Of a stretch of DNA of 64,000 nt, positions 21,825 to 31,460 are shown piece after piece. The notes below the pieces were generated by a model. That model was not told where the DNA came from. It was given only the letters and a program-made list of their open reading frames with translations, and did not search any database. The stretch is from positions 1 through 64,000 of the forward strand of contig SDUX01000156.1 in NCBI GenBank assembly GCA_008729055.1, read 5' to 3'. The translations under genes and the position numbers were made by a program. Each line of letters starts with the position of its first letter. The first letter of the stretch is position 1. The stretch is from Pyropia haitanensis (lineage: Eukaryota; Rhodophyta; Bangiophyceae; Bangiales; Bangiaceae).

Positions 21825-22892
21825 TTAAAGTCGGAGAAGGGCGGTGGGCGCGTAGCGCCCGAGCATTTCCCAGGCTGCCGATGATGGTCGCCAGCGAGTC
21901 TTGACGTAGGAGCGTAGCGTCGTCTCGATCGACGCGTGGCCCATCATCTCGGCAATCATCGGCGCCGGCACGCCTATGGCGTACGCTTCGGAGCCGGCGC
22001 CGGCGCGCAGGAAGTGGCCTTGGTAGCGGCCGCCAAGTGGGGCTGCCACGGGCAGTACCTGCATCAAACGCTTCAGCCAGTGGTTGGTGACGCGTGCCGC
22101 CAGCCAGTAGAGTCGCAGTGGCGGGGGCAGAGAGGGATCCGCAAACAGCATCGATTGTGGGTGCCGGCCGGCCGCGTCGTGCCGGTCGACGACGAGACGG
22201 AGGAGGCGAGCCACCTTGTCGTCCTTGTCGCCGTCCCAGTTTATGGGCACGGTGAAGGCGAGGCGCTCGCGGCCGGTGCGCAGGGCCATCTTGAAGTCAA
22301 TGACTTGGAGCTCCATCCCGTGCTGCGTGAAGGCCACGTGACAGCGCTGCATACAGGCGGCGGCGCCGGGGCGGTTGAAGACGATGTAGCCCAGCACGAG
22401 GCCTGCGCACTGCAGCTGCAGATAGTTGTCTGGTGTGGCCAGGCCGAGGGCGCAGACGCGGAGGATATATGTGGCCGGCAGGGGCATCCGCTGCAAAGGC
22501 TGCTCGCCGCCGGCGCGCTCTAGGGCGTGGGCGCGGTAGCCAAAGACCGCCAGTCGGACGAGCTTATCCTTGGTTGGGTCGTCGTGGCCCGATAGGCGGT
22601 GCAGGGATGCCACAGCTGACAGGTACTTCTCCAGTGACGGTGGCGAGAGGGCGCCGCGCTGCAGCTCGTAGAGGATCTATCCGATGATGGACGGCACGCT
22701 GGTTGGCAGCGGCGCGCGGTCGTGCTGCTGGCAATACTTGAGGAAGGCCCGCACCTTGGACATGTACCCGCGCTGCGTCTCGGGGCGGTAGCCACGAAGA
22801 AGGAGCGCGGCTGCGCCCTCTGGGCCGTGGATGTCGTCCACGAGGGGGGCGGCGACCTTGTTCAGCAGCACCTCCCATCTTTGCGCGTCGTT
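21825..22892 (-). CDS. tyrosine recombinase, unit 4, with in-frame TAG
   Basis: TAG at 22677-22679. Shares HFLR and MQRCH with unit 3 and has a private Ile in MMGHASIET. Otherwise as in unit 2. Confidence 0.85.
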
Positions 22893-22894
22893 GG

Positions 22895-24883
22895 TCAGGC
22901 TCGGGTTGGCTCGAACCGGAATACCGCAGTCTGCCAAAAAGGCGTCCTCGCCGGCGTCGACGACGAGGCGTGTGCGAAGACGCCGTCTGCCGGGGGAAGG
23001 ATGTGCCACTCGCTGCAGCCGTCGACCGCTCGCTGCCACCAGGGCTGCGCCCGCCACACGGGCACGATGAGCGTGACCGTCGCGTTGGTACGCAGCGCCT
23101 TGCTGGCGACGGCGCCGACCAGGTGGAATGGCGGGTTGGCCCAGGCGTTCTCGCCGGCCCATCGGTGCAGGAAGGCGCTGGTAGCTAGAGCGCCGGGACA
23201 CATACATCGCGAATAGAAACGCGGGCATCGGGCGCTTTGGGTTGACGCAAAGAGGTCGATCGAGGGCGGCCCGTACTGGTTGTCGAGGGCCGAGAAGGTG
23301 GCGGGCCGCAACGTCCAGTCGGTCGAGCCGTGTTCCCTTGAGAGGCGGTCGGCCCATTTGTTGAGCGCCGAGGAGACGTGCTCGATCCGCAGCTCGACCG
23401 CCATTGCCACGAAAGTCTCGTACAGGTCCCGCATCTCGTTCATGAGGACGGGGGACCGGGACGACCCGGCGCGCATCACGCCAAGTGCCACCATTGAGTC
23501 CGTTCGCAGACGGATGATGGAGCCGGCAGGGATGAGGTGTCGGAAGGAATGTAGAGCGCGCGTGACGGCACCGAGCTCCAAACAGTTGATGTGGAGGCCG
23601 TTCCGGTCGACGCCGAGGCAGCCCCTCGCGTCGGCCGACTCGCTCAGCACTGAGCCCCACCCGATAGCGCTCGCGTCCGTGTCCAGCAACATAGTTGTTG
23701 CGCCAGGCCACAATGGTCGCCCTGTCGCGGCGTTCTGCTGCAGGTACGTCCACCACTTGAGGTCCTTGAGCGCTTGCAGTCCCAGCTGCACGTCGCTGCG
23801 GCGGGGACGGCGGTACTGCAGCGCCGTAAAGAGGCTGCGAAAATGGTACCGGGCCGTCGGCACCGACAGGGTGGTGGAGACGGCTGTGCCGCAAATGCGG
23901 CGGAGGGCCTCGAAACTGACCCACCGACGGTGCTCGGTAGCCCGCCGGGACAGGCACACTGCCATTGCCGCGATCTTGTCGACGCGGTCGGGCGGCAGGA
24001 GGAAGCGGGCCAGCTTGGTGTCGACCAAATGGCCGAGCAGCCGGACGCACGTCAGACCGTCCTTGACTCCTGTTGTGGGATGCATTTTGAGGCCGAGATC
24101 GCCAAAGAGGCGCTCGATGTACAGGTAGGCCGCCGCCGCCTGCGCTTGTGTGGCCGGTTCTCCAGGCTCCGCAGGCGGTGCTCCGCCAAAGTCGTCCACG
24201 TACGGGATGATGCGGAAACCCTCTGCTCGTAGGCGCTGGACGACCGGGCGCATCACCTTCGTCCAGATCAAAGGCGCCGACGCCAGGCCGAACGTCATGG
24301 TTATCGGTACGAAGTAGCGCCCAAGGCACCGGAAGGCTAAGTACTTGCGGTCGTCTGGCCGCAGCAGGAGATGGTGGTACGCATCCTTGACGTCCCAAGT
24401 CAGCAGGGCGTCGTTGGGGCGCAACGACTGTGCCCGCTCCAAGAGCGTCTCGTACTTGCAGCTCGCCGTGTCGATGAAGCTGTTGGTGTGCTTGTAGTCG
24501 TAGACCACTCGAGGTTTCCCTGCACTGTACACCACGAAAGCCGAGCTTACGCACACCAGCGTGCTGACCTCGGTCGGGTACGATACCTCCCTGATGTAGC
24601 CGAGGCCCAGACCGCGTTCGATCTCGCTCTTGAGGAAGGCGATGTCGTCGGCTGGGACCGGGTACTCGGGCGAGACGAACGGCGTCGGTGGGGAATTCCA
24701 CTCGATCTTGACGCCGTTCTTGATGGTGTCCGACACCCACGATGAGACGCCCATCCGTAACCAACACGGTAGGGCGGCTCGTAGGGCCTCGAAGACTGGC
24801 ACTGGGCGAGAGGAGCTGGGCCGTGGCAGCTTCGTCCCGTGCGCGCGGCGGCTTGGCCGTCCGCGGGTGTTCTCTGTGGCCAT
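22895..24883 (-). CDS. RT / RNase H / MTase-like protein, unit 4
   Basis: 662 residues from ATG 24883, intact, same domains as in unit 2. Confidence 0.92.
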   Translation of the reverse strand: MATENTRGRPSRRAHGTKLPRPSSSRPVPVFEALRAALPCWLRMGVSSWVSDTIKNGVKIEWNSPPTPFVSPEYPVPADDIAFLKSEIERGLGLGYIREVSYPTEVSTLVCVSSAFVVYSAGKPRVVYDYKHTNSFIDTASCKYETLLERAQSLRPNDALLTWDVKDAYHHLLLRPDDRKYLAFRCLGRYFVPITMTFGLASAPLIWTKVMRPVVQRLRAEGFRIIPYVDDFGGAPPAEPGEPATQAQAAAAYLYIERLFGDLGLKMHPTTGVKDGLTCVRLLGHLVDTKLARFLLPPDRVDKIAAMAVCLSRRATEHRRWVSFEALRRICGTAVSTTLSVPTARYHFRSLFTALQYRRPRRSDVQLGLQALKDLKWWTYLQQNAATGRPLWPGATTMLLDTDASAIGWGSVLSESADARGCLGVDRNGLHINCLELGAVTRALHSFRHLIPAGSIIRLRTDSMVALGVMRAGSSRSPVLMNEMRDLYETFVAMAVELRIEHVSSALNKWADRLSREHGSTDWTLRPATFSALDNQYGPPSIDLFASTQSARCPRFYSRCMCPGALATSAFLHRWAGENAWANPPFHLVGAVASKALRTNATVTLIVPVWRAQPWWQRAVDGCSEWHILPPADGVFAHASSSTPARTPFWQTAVFRFEPTRA

Positions 24884-24927
24884 GACCACGGGGGGGGAGA
24901 AGCGACCCCCCCGCGGCACCTCGAAAC

Positions 24928-26148
24928 TTAGGCGCGGTTGCGACCGCGGCCGCGGCCGGCGTTGCCGCCGCCGCGGCGGCCATCGCCTCCGCGGCCACCG
25001 CCACCGCCTCCGCCGGAGCCGGCGCCGGCGCCGCCACCGCCGCCGCCGTTGGCGGGGCCACCCCGTCCGCCACGGGGGGGAGCGGGGGCGTGCATGCGGT
25101 TGGCTCGCTGCGGATACGTGTAGCCGCGCTCGGCAGCCCCGATCTTGGCTGACGCGTGGGTCTCGGCGCGGACGACGCGGGAGATGAACCGGCGCGCCTC
25201 ATCCCCGCGGAGGGAGTTGCGCGGGACGGCGTCGGCGTGGGCAAACGCGTCCGCGAGGTTGGGCTCGGACTGCCGGAGCGCGAGGTAGTCATAGCGCGAG
25301 ACGCCGATGGCGTAGATGCGGCGGGTGGCGGAGACGAGGTAGTCCACGAGCTCCTCGAGATACTCCTTGGTGTTGCCGATGGCAAACTTGGCGTCGAGGA
25401 CGTCGTTGTAGATCTGCTGCGTCCACGATAGGGAGCAGTACCAGTGGCGCGCCTCGATCTCGTCGCGGCTGCCGACGGTGAAGGTGGCGGTGTGGACGGG
25501 GTCGCATGGCGTGAAGGGCATGGGCAGCCCGTCCGCGCGCATAACGGACCAAGGGATGTCGAAGCTCTGGAGCCAGTCTGACGCGGAGAAGCGCGTCGGG
25601 AAGTCAAAGCCGTCGTCGTAGGCGCCGGCCTCTTCGAGCGCGGCACGGCGTGCGTGCCCGCCTCGGCCGCCAGCATGTGCGTCGATGGCGGGCGCCCATC
25701 CGCCGTTGGAGTTGCCGTCGTCGCCTTCGTCTTCATCCTCGTAGTCGACATCGTCGTCGCCGCCGAGGGGGGCGCCGACGGGGCCGAGGGCGCCCGCGGG
25801 GGGGGCCTCGGCGCCGCGCCGCGAACCGGTGACGCCGCGACCCGCGGGGGGGTCGGCGCCGCGGCGGGCGGCGTTGGCGGCCGCCGCGTCCTCGGTTGGG
25901 ACGCGGTCACCAGCCGCGCCGCCTCCAGCGCCAGCGCCAGCTGGCGCTCGGCGGTCGCCGACCGCGTCCCCCGCCGAGTCGGCGGCGGCCGCGGCGGCGG
26001 CATCACGGGCGGCGATGGCGCTATGCGCCGTCGTTAGTTCTTGTCGAGTCGCCACCAGCGCCGCCTCGGCGGCGGCGAGGCGAGCAATAAGGGCCGGGTC
26101 GGTGGAGGGCGTCCCGCCCGGGGGTACGTCACTGAATCCACCAGCCAT
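24928..26148 (-). CDS. gag: DIRS-like Gag, unit 4
   Basis: 406 residues from ATG 26148, intact, GFSDV variant. The DNA near its start (cccgggggtacgtcac, 26117 on) differs from the other copies at a few bases without changing the frame. Confidence 0.82.
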   Translation of the reverse strand: MAGGFSDVPPGGTPSTDPALIARLAAAEAALVATRQELTTAHSAIAARDAAAAAAADSAGDAVGDRRAPAGAGAGGGAAGDRVPTEDAAAANAARRGADPPAGRGVTGSRRGAEAPPAGALGPVGAPLGGDDDVDYEDEDEGDDGNSNGGWAPAIDAHAGGRGGHARRAALEEAGAYDDGFDFPTRFSASDWLQSFDIPWSVMRADGLPMPFTPCDPVHTATFTVGSRDEIEARHWYCSLSWTQQIYNDVLDAKFAIGNTKEYLEELVDYLVSATRRIYAIGVSRYDYLALRQSEPNLADAFAHADAVPRNSLRGDEARRFISRVVRAETHASAKIGAAERGYTYPQRANRMHAPAPPRGGRGGPANGGGGGGAGAGSGGGGGGGRGGDGRRGGGNAGRGRGRNRA

Positions 26149-26405
26149 CGTGCGCCGCCCTTACGGGCGGCGGAGCGGTCACGGAGCCACAGGAAAGCCT
26201 GGGAGGGGGGGTAGTTCTTCGAGCGTGCACAGGGGGCGCGCGAGAAGAACTGGACGCTGAAGACCCCGGGTCGGCGGTGGCCAGCCCCGACGCCGCGGCG
26301 GTCTTGTACCGGCCGCGGCGGGTCGCGCCGCCTTGGCCGCTACCCCCCGGAAGGAGCTGGGGCAGGCACAGGCACACGCCGCGGCGCGGCCGCAGCAGCG
26401 GGCGC

Positions 26406-26549
26406 GCGGGAGGGCGCCCGCCGCGCAGCGCGGGATGGCGCCCGCCGCGCAGCGCGGGAGGGCGCCCGCCGCGCAGCGCGGGAGGGCGTCCGCCGCGCAG
26501 CGCGGGAGGGCGTCCGCCGCGCAGCGCGGGAGGGCGTCCGCCGCGCAGC
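26406..26549. repeat. 24-bp minisatellite, 6 units (unit 4)
   Basis: Six units in the 5' region of unit 4. Confidence 0.9.
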
Positions 26550-26900
26550 GGCACCGCGGCGAGAGGGAGAGCAAAAGCAGCAGCAGCCACTCCCCCCCGC
26601 AAAGGCAGGGCGGGGGAGGCGTGGCGAGCGGGCGCGGGCGGGGCGAACGCACGGCATGCCGCGCGCGCGCGGGCACCGACAGGCGGTGCGTCGGTCCCCG
26701 ACTGACAAGACGGGAGAGGCGGCGGCACGCGGGAGAGGGAGAGGCAGGAGCGGGCGTGGCACCCGCCAGAAGCGGCACACGCCACCGCGGCCGTTGCGCA
26801 GCTACGGGCCTCTCGCACCGCCCGTCGGGCGAGGCGCGGGCCGCCGACGAGGCGACCGACGGAAATAATCCCACAGCCGGTTACAGGAAGAATCAACATT

Positions 26901-27614
26901 ATGGTCAGTATCTTTCTATTTTGAGGGGTCCCCGTGGCGTGGGTCGCCCCGTCCACTTTCAGGCTGCGCTGCGTCGGTCGGCGAATGCTTCGGAGGTTCC
27001 GCGCTTTTTCCGGGCGGCTTCTTGCTTCCGGTGGCCTCTTCTTGAGGATGCGCCTTCAAGGCGTCTGTGAGCGAGGATCTTCTTGGCGTCTTGTTGAGGC
27101 CTGTTTAAAAAAGACGCCTCTAGACTGGACCCTTATTGGCCAGCTGGCACCTCCTAAAGAAGAGCAGTCCTTCTGAATTGGGACGGCCAATGAGAAAAAG
27201 ACGGGGCTGGCTCTTCTTGGCGTCTTGTTGCGCCCGCGCAAAGAACACGCCAGACACGTGGGCTTGCCACCCAATGAGACGCTTTCTCGCAGAAGAGGTG
27301 CGCCACGGTTGCTAGAATGGGTGCCACGTTGGGAGAATTCCCCTCCATGGCGCCCATACTGGTCAACCGTGCATATGCGGAAACTTTTTGTCTGATTTTG
27401 TACTCGTGTCCGACACACACGACAGCTCGTTTAGCGCCGTACGAAGAGGTCCCCAGACTGCCTGGTTGAAAGTTTTTCTGATGGATGCTATCTCATGACC
27501 AAATGGCTCCGAAAAAAGAGGGTTATTTCGGAAGCATCTTCCTGGCGTCTCGTTGTCGGCTCTTCTGAGTGCACAGTTTTTTGGAGAACGGCTGTAGTGA
27601 CCGGCAAGGAGATA
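26901..27614. other. intergenic DNA between two mobile elements
   Basis: Lower GC than either neighbour. No ORF with recognisable content. Contains three dispersed copies of a 19-mer, annotated separately. Confidence 0.6.
27078..27555 (+). repeat. three dispersed copies of a 19-mer
   Basis: tcttcttggcgtcttgttg at 27078-27096 and 27212-27230, and a two-mismatch copy at 27537-27555. Same orientation; meaning unknown. Confidence 0.75.
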
Positions 27615-27617
27615 GAA

Positions 27618-27656
27618 GCAGTTGCGCAAAGTGACATATACGCACAAAAAGTGACA
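27618..27656 (+). repeat. left terminal inverted repeat
   Basis: Begins gcagttgcgcaaagtgaca; pairs with 29955-29993 with three mismatches. Confidence 0.88.
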
Positions 27657-27741
27657 GCCACACCACCGCCCAGGTGAGATCCCGAAAATCGGATCTAATA
27701 CCGGCAAGCAGCAACCCAGTGGTAAATCGTCCTATAGCCTG

Positions 27742-29549
27742 CTACTCGGCGCTCTCGGCGCCACTGCTACCCACGATTCCCACGCTCTCCTCACCGCTGC
27801 CGCTGTCGGCCTCCGAAGGAGGCCCTGAGCAATCCTTGATATGCTGCGCCAGCGCGATCCCCGCCTGGAGAGACTTGGCACGTGTGGGGCACACCCAAAA
27901 AGTGTTGCACCGGCAACCGGTCCATGCCTTGCCCCCGCGGTACTCCTTGACCGTACACACCCGGCAGCGACGAAGCTCTCTTGCCACCGCCTTGTCCGCA
28001 CGCTCGCGCTCCTTTCCCGCCTTCTTGGTCGCACGCGCAGCGCTACGGTCCGCCTTGTCCTGGCGCTCCTGGGCCTCCTCCGCCAAAGCTTGCCGGTGCT
28101 TCTCGAGAAGCATGAAGGGGGAGTGGACCACGCCGCGTTGCACAACAGCGCGCCCGCTAGTGACCCGCCCACGTGCGTCGGCAACTCGCTCTTGGGCCGC
28201 CTGGATGACAGCGGCTGCCGCGCTGCGGGCCGCCTCCTCTGGGGTCTCACCGGTCTCAACCATGCCCAGGTTAGCTCGGACATTGGCTTGCATCAGCTTG
28301 GGGTCAAACGGACAGAGGCCCCGCCGGCGGAACGCCCCACTGATGACCGGTCTCGTGAAAGCGCGGCGCTCGGCAGCGTACGCTGCCATCAGCAACGCGT
28401 CGCGAGTGTTGGAGTTTGTCAGCATCCCGTCCATGACCGCCACCTCGTGGTGGTGGCGGGTCACCAGCTGTAGCACGCCAAAAGGGGCCTCGTCAAGCGG
28501 CTGGGTGATGTGGGAAGTGTTGGCGGCGAGAGAAAATAAAAACAGACCCAGCGTAAGAGCAAACTCCACAATGTCCGCGCGGCGGTGGGCGGCCAGCTGG
28601 TCGCCAAACAGAAGCGCAGGGATGCCAGGGTTACGCACGTGCCAGACCTCCGCCACCTTGGACAACACCGCCTTGAAGGTGCCCGCGTCGAGGTAGCCCG
28701 AGTCGTTCCCACAAAAAAACCGCGGCCACGTCCCGCGTGTCGTGCTAGGTGCCTCCTCCATCGTAAAGTTGACCGTAGCCTCGTTGGCCTCCTTAAAGCG
28801 GCCGTTGAGGATGTATACGCTGAGCAGCACCCCGCCATCCGCGCTGACAAACGTCAGCAACGAGGCCACAGTGTTGTGCCTCGTCGACCGCACGTTGGCT
28901 CTCTCCTTGCCGGCCGCCTCCACGCGCACAACTTCATGTTGCCCCCCTTCTGCACTTCCCGCGTCTCGTCGAAGTTGAACACGGCGTGCGCAGGGAAGCT
29001 GTAGTGCTGCAGAAAGTTGTCCAGCTCCTCACAAAATGACACCACCCCGTCAAAGACGACCTTCCCCACCCGCTTGTCGGCCAGCGCCTTGCACGCACGC
29101 TTGCTCAGCTGCCGTCGATGCCTGCCAACAAAGCGGTTGACCCACGTGCGGGATACCTGCACACCCCACTTGCGCTTGATCATCTCCCGCATCTGCGCCA
29201 CGCTCAGCGCCATGTTGTTTACGCTAAAGGCCTGCACCACAGCCACCAGCGTCGTCTCTTGGCTGGGGGTCAGCTTCCTCCTCCCGTGCGCATCCCCGAG
29301 GCCGGCGCGGGAGCGGTGGTAGGCGCGCTTGACCGCCGAGGCGCTGCACCCGGTGACCTCCGCGACGTGGATGAACGCGTCCTTGAGGGTACCAAAGACC
29401 TTCCAGGTGTCCTTGAGCAGCTCCAAGGCAGGCCCCGTACCGATGGTGCTGCGCCGTTCCCCCCGCTTGGGAGTACTGCCGCCGCCCCCGCCTGGGCTGC
29501 GTCGGCCATGCCGCGGGCGCGGTCCCGCGCGACTGCGGGGAGAACCCAT
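27742..29549 (-). pseudogene. pogo/DDE_1 transposase with one frameshift
   Basis: Cuts and pastes the surrounding element. The N-terminal block (29549 to about 28945) has a helix-turn-helix-like region (GCSASAVKRAYHRSR), a second one (MREMIKRKWGVQVSRTWVNR) and the first catalytic Asp in FNFDET. The second block (about 28944-27742, in the -1 frame) continues with the second Asp in LFGDQLAAHR and the third in ITQPLDEAPFG, the usual DDE_1 signature. A Cys-rich tail (CRVC…GCRC…CP) and an acidic end follow. The blocks join if one G is added to the six-base run at 28942-28947. Upstream of ATG 29549 the frame is open but Pro-rich. Intact length would be about 600 residues. Confidence 0.85.
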
Positions 29550-29954
29550 GCCGTGGCGGCCCCAGGTGACGCAGATAGCTCTCGCTAGCCACCTGGGAGG
29601 CAGGGGGGGGGGGGAGGGGGGGCAGGCGATGAGGGGGGGGGGGCATGAGGGAGACGTTGGCACTCGTAGCAATGGTGGGGGCAGGCTCGGGGTCGAAACG
29701 GCCGCGACGGTGGTGTTGGGGAGGGGGGGATAGTGGTCAGGCGGCATAGCGCTGCAGCAGATGCAGCGGCACATGCTGCCCATGTGCCCGCCAAAAAAAG
29801 AGCGCGAGGCCCGCCGCGTGAGGCGAGGGGGGGGCGGGGGGGATTCCGTAGCCGCAACGGGCATGCGCCCGCCAAAAATCACGCAGATGGCGCCGGGTTG
29901 TATGTGATTGCCCTTCCAGAATCTGGCAGGATCAGGGATGCCGCGGTCGCGGGA

Positions 29955-29993
29955 TGTCACTTTACGTGCGTATCTGTCACTTTGCGCAACTGC
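29955..29993 (-). repeat. right terminal inverted repeat
   Basis: Reverse complement of the left repeat with three mismatches; matching may extend three bases further to 29996. Confidence 0.88.
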
Positions 29994-29997
29994 CTCA

Positions 29998-30499
29998 TAG
30001 GCCTACATGCTCGGCGGAGACTTTTGCTTGACCCTCCTTGCCAGCTGACGAGTGGGCGGGGACGCACCGTGGCCACACGGCGCGCGCGCGTCTTAGCGGC
30101 GTCTCTCACACGCCGCCGCCTTGGACGCCCGCGCGCCGCCGCCGACGGCGAGGGTCGCGGCGGGGGGGGGGGGTGCAGCGCCGCGACCAGCGCCGCACAC
30201 GCGTGTGACAGGCGTTCCGCGGCGGCGTCGGCGTCGGCGGCCACACCGGCAGCCTGCAAAGCGGCTGCGGGGGCGGCGGCGGCGGCGGCGGCGGCGGTTG
30301 CCGCCGCCGGCGGAGCCCCCCACTCCCCCTCCCGCCGCCCGCCACGTCCCCGCCGCCGCCGCCCACCACGCTCCCGTCGCTGTTGGCCGCGCCGTCGACA
30401 GCGGCCGCCCCCCGCTCCCTCCCCCGTCGGCGCCCGGGCCGCGGCGGCGCCACGCCCCCGCCCATGCCGGGGCGCACCGGCGGCGCTCGCCGCCGCGCC
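29998..30499. other. GC-rich stretch, no gene assigned
   Basis: Right flank of the pogo-like element grading into extremely GC-rich DNA open in nearly all frames. Nothing recognisable. Confidence 0.4.
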
Positions 30500-31335
30500 G
30501 CCCCGACCGTCGCCCGCGCGTCCGCGACGGCCACCACCGCCACGCGGTTGCGGGAGCGGACGGCGAGCGCCGCCGCGAGCGTCGCCGCCGCGTCGCCGCC
30601 GTCGGGCAGGGCGCCGACGGCGCGGTTGAGCGCCAGGGCGGTGGTGGTGGCAGGGGGAGTGGGGGAGGGGGGGGAGGGGGGAGGCGCCCGCGACGGGCGA
30701 CCGCCCGCCGCCCGCGGCGACGGGGGGGGGGTCGGCGGTGGTGGGCGCGGCGGCGAGCGCGGCGGCGGCGGTTGCCGCCGCCGCCGCCGCCGCCGCGGCC
30801 CCAACGTCGCGCAGGAGACACGCCTCGACGGCGATGGCGGCGGCGGCGTCGCTCGCCGCCACCAGCAGCGGGTGCTCGCGCAGGAGGGCATCGGGGATTC
30901 ACGCGACGCGGGCGGGGAGGGGCGGCAACACGGGCGACCGTGCCGCGCGGCGGAGGGTCAGGCCGTCGCCGTCGCCGCCGTGGCCGTCGTCCGCGCCCCC
31001 GCCCGCGTCGCGGCCGCCCCGCCGCTGTCGCTGTCGCTGCCGTCGCCCGAGCCGCCCCCCCCCCCCGCAGCAGCCGCCGCGGCGGCGGCGGCCACCCCGT
31101 CGGCCACCGCCGCCGCGTACTCCCCCGCGAGCGCCGCGACGGCCGCGGCGCGCAGCGCCGGCCGGCGGTCGGCCAGCCGCCCTGCAACGGCACGCAGTGC
31201 AGGCGCGATTTGCGCGTGACAGCGCCAGCCCAACACCGCCGCCACCGCCGCCAGCCGCACCACCTCGTCCGCGTCGAGCAGCCGGTAGGCGACGGCGGCG
31301 ACGAGGGCGCGCCGCCACGGCTCGGCCGTGGGAAG
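30500..31335 (-). CDS. HEAT-repeat protein fragment, possibly PDS5-like
   Basis: Three minus-strand blocks in different frames look protein-like. Block 1 (about 31320-31108) contains RLLDADEVVRLAAVAAV and RLADRRPALRAAAVAALAGEY, a two-helix pattern (R-L-x-D-x-x-E-x-V-R … R-x-x-D-x-R-x-x-x-R-x-x-A) typical of HEAT proteins and close to the cohesin-associated PDS5 arrangement. Block 2 (about 30890-30790) reads IPDALLREHPLLVAASD. Block 3 (about 30650-30500) reads NRAVGALPDGGDAAATLAAAL. The blocks need introns or one-base corrections to join; a (DGG)n run precedes block 1. The HEAT fold is moderately supported; the PDS5 label is a guess from spacing only. Confidence 0.38.
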
Positions 31336-31339
31336 GGTG

Positions 31340-31460
31340 CCGCGGCCGCCGCCGTCACCGCCGCCGTCGCCGCCGCCTTCGCTGCCGCCGCCGCCGTCGC
31401 TGCCATCGCCGCCGTCGCCGCCGTCACCGCCATCGCCGCCGTCACCGCCGTCCGCGCCGT
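31340..31460. repeat. 9-bp coding-type repeat (gccgccgtc)
   Basis: Imperfect tandem gccgccgtc/gccgtcacc units encoding (DGG)n on the minus strand, directly upstream of the HEAT block. Confidence 0.75.

Larger units (their letters stand above)
5541..26900 (-). mobile_element. head-to-tail array of a DIRS-like tyrosine-recombinase retrotransposon
   Basis: Four complete units and one remnant, all on the minus strand, join at the same point (before 6478, 11589, 16701 and 21789). In minus-strand sense each unit begins aatgttgattcttcc and ends ttatgacctc. The units are almost identical; they differ by scattered single bases, one 24-bp minisatellite unit and one G in a G-run. The right end at 26900 is a clean element terminus followed by unrelated DNA; the left end is interrupted by the gypsy LTR. 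Gene order gag, RT-RNase H-methyltransferase-like, tyrosine recombinase, with no integrase, defines the DIRS group. No inverted terminal repeats or split direct repeats were recognised, so assignment to DIRS, PAT or Ngaro proper stays open. Confidence 0.93.
21789..26900 (-). mobile_element. DIRS-like unit 4 (5112 bp), array right end
   Basis: Its minus-strand 5' terminus at 26900 is the only outer boundary of the array inside the window. Beyond it, ggtca at 26903-26907 matches the same offset in the internal junction (6480-6484), a short identity of the kind a recombinase crossover could use. Confidence 0.93.
27615..29996 (-). mobile_element. pogo-like DNA transposon
   Basis: Bounded by 39-bp inverted repeats (27618-27656 and 29955-29993; 36 of 39 match), each containing two copies of aaagtgaca. 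The flanks share ATA (27612-27614 and 29997-29999), consistent with a TA-type target duplication, but the exact ends are not resolved. It encloses one minus-strand DDE transposase with a frameshift. Confidence 0.85.
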
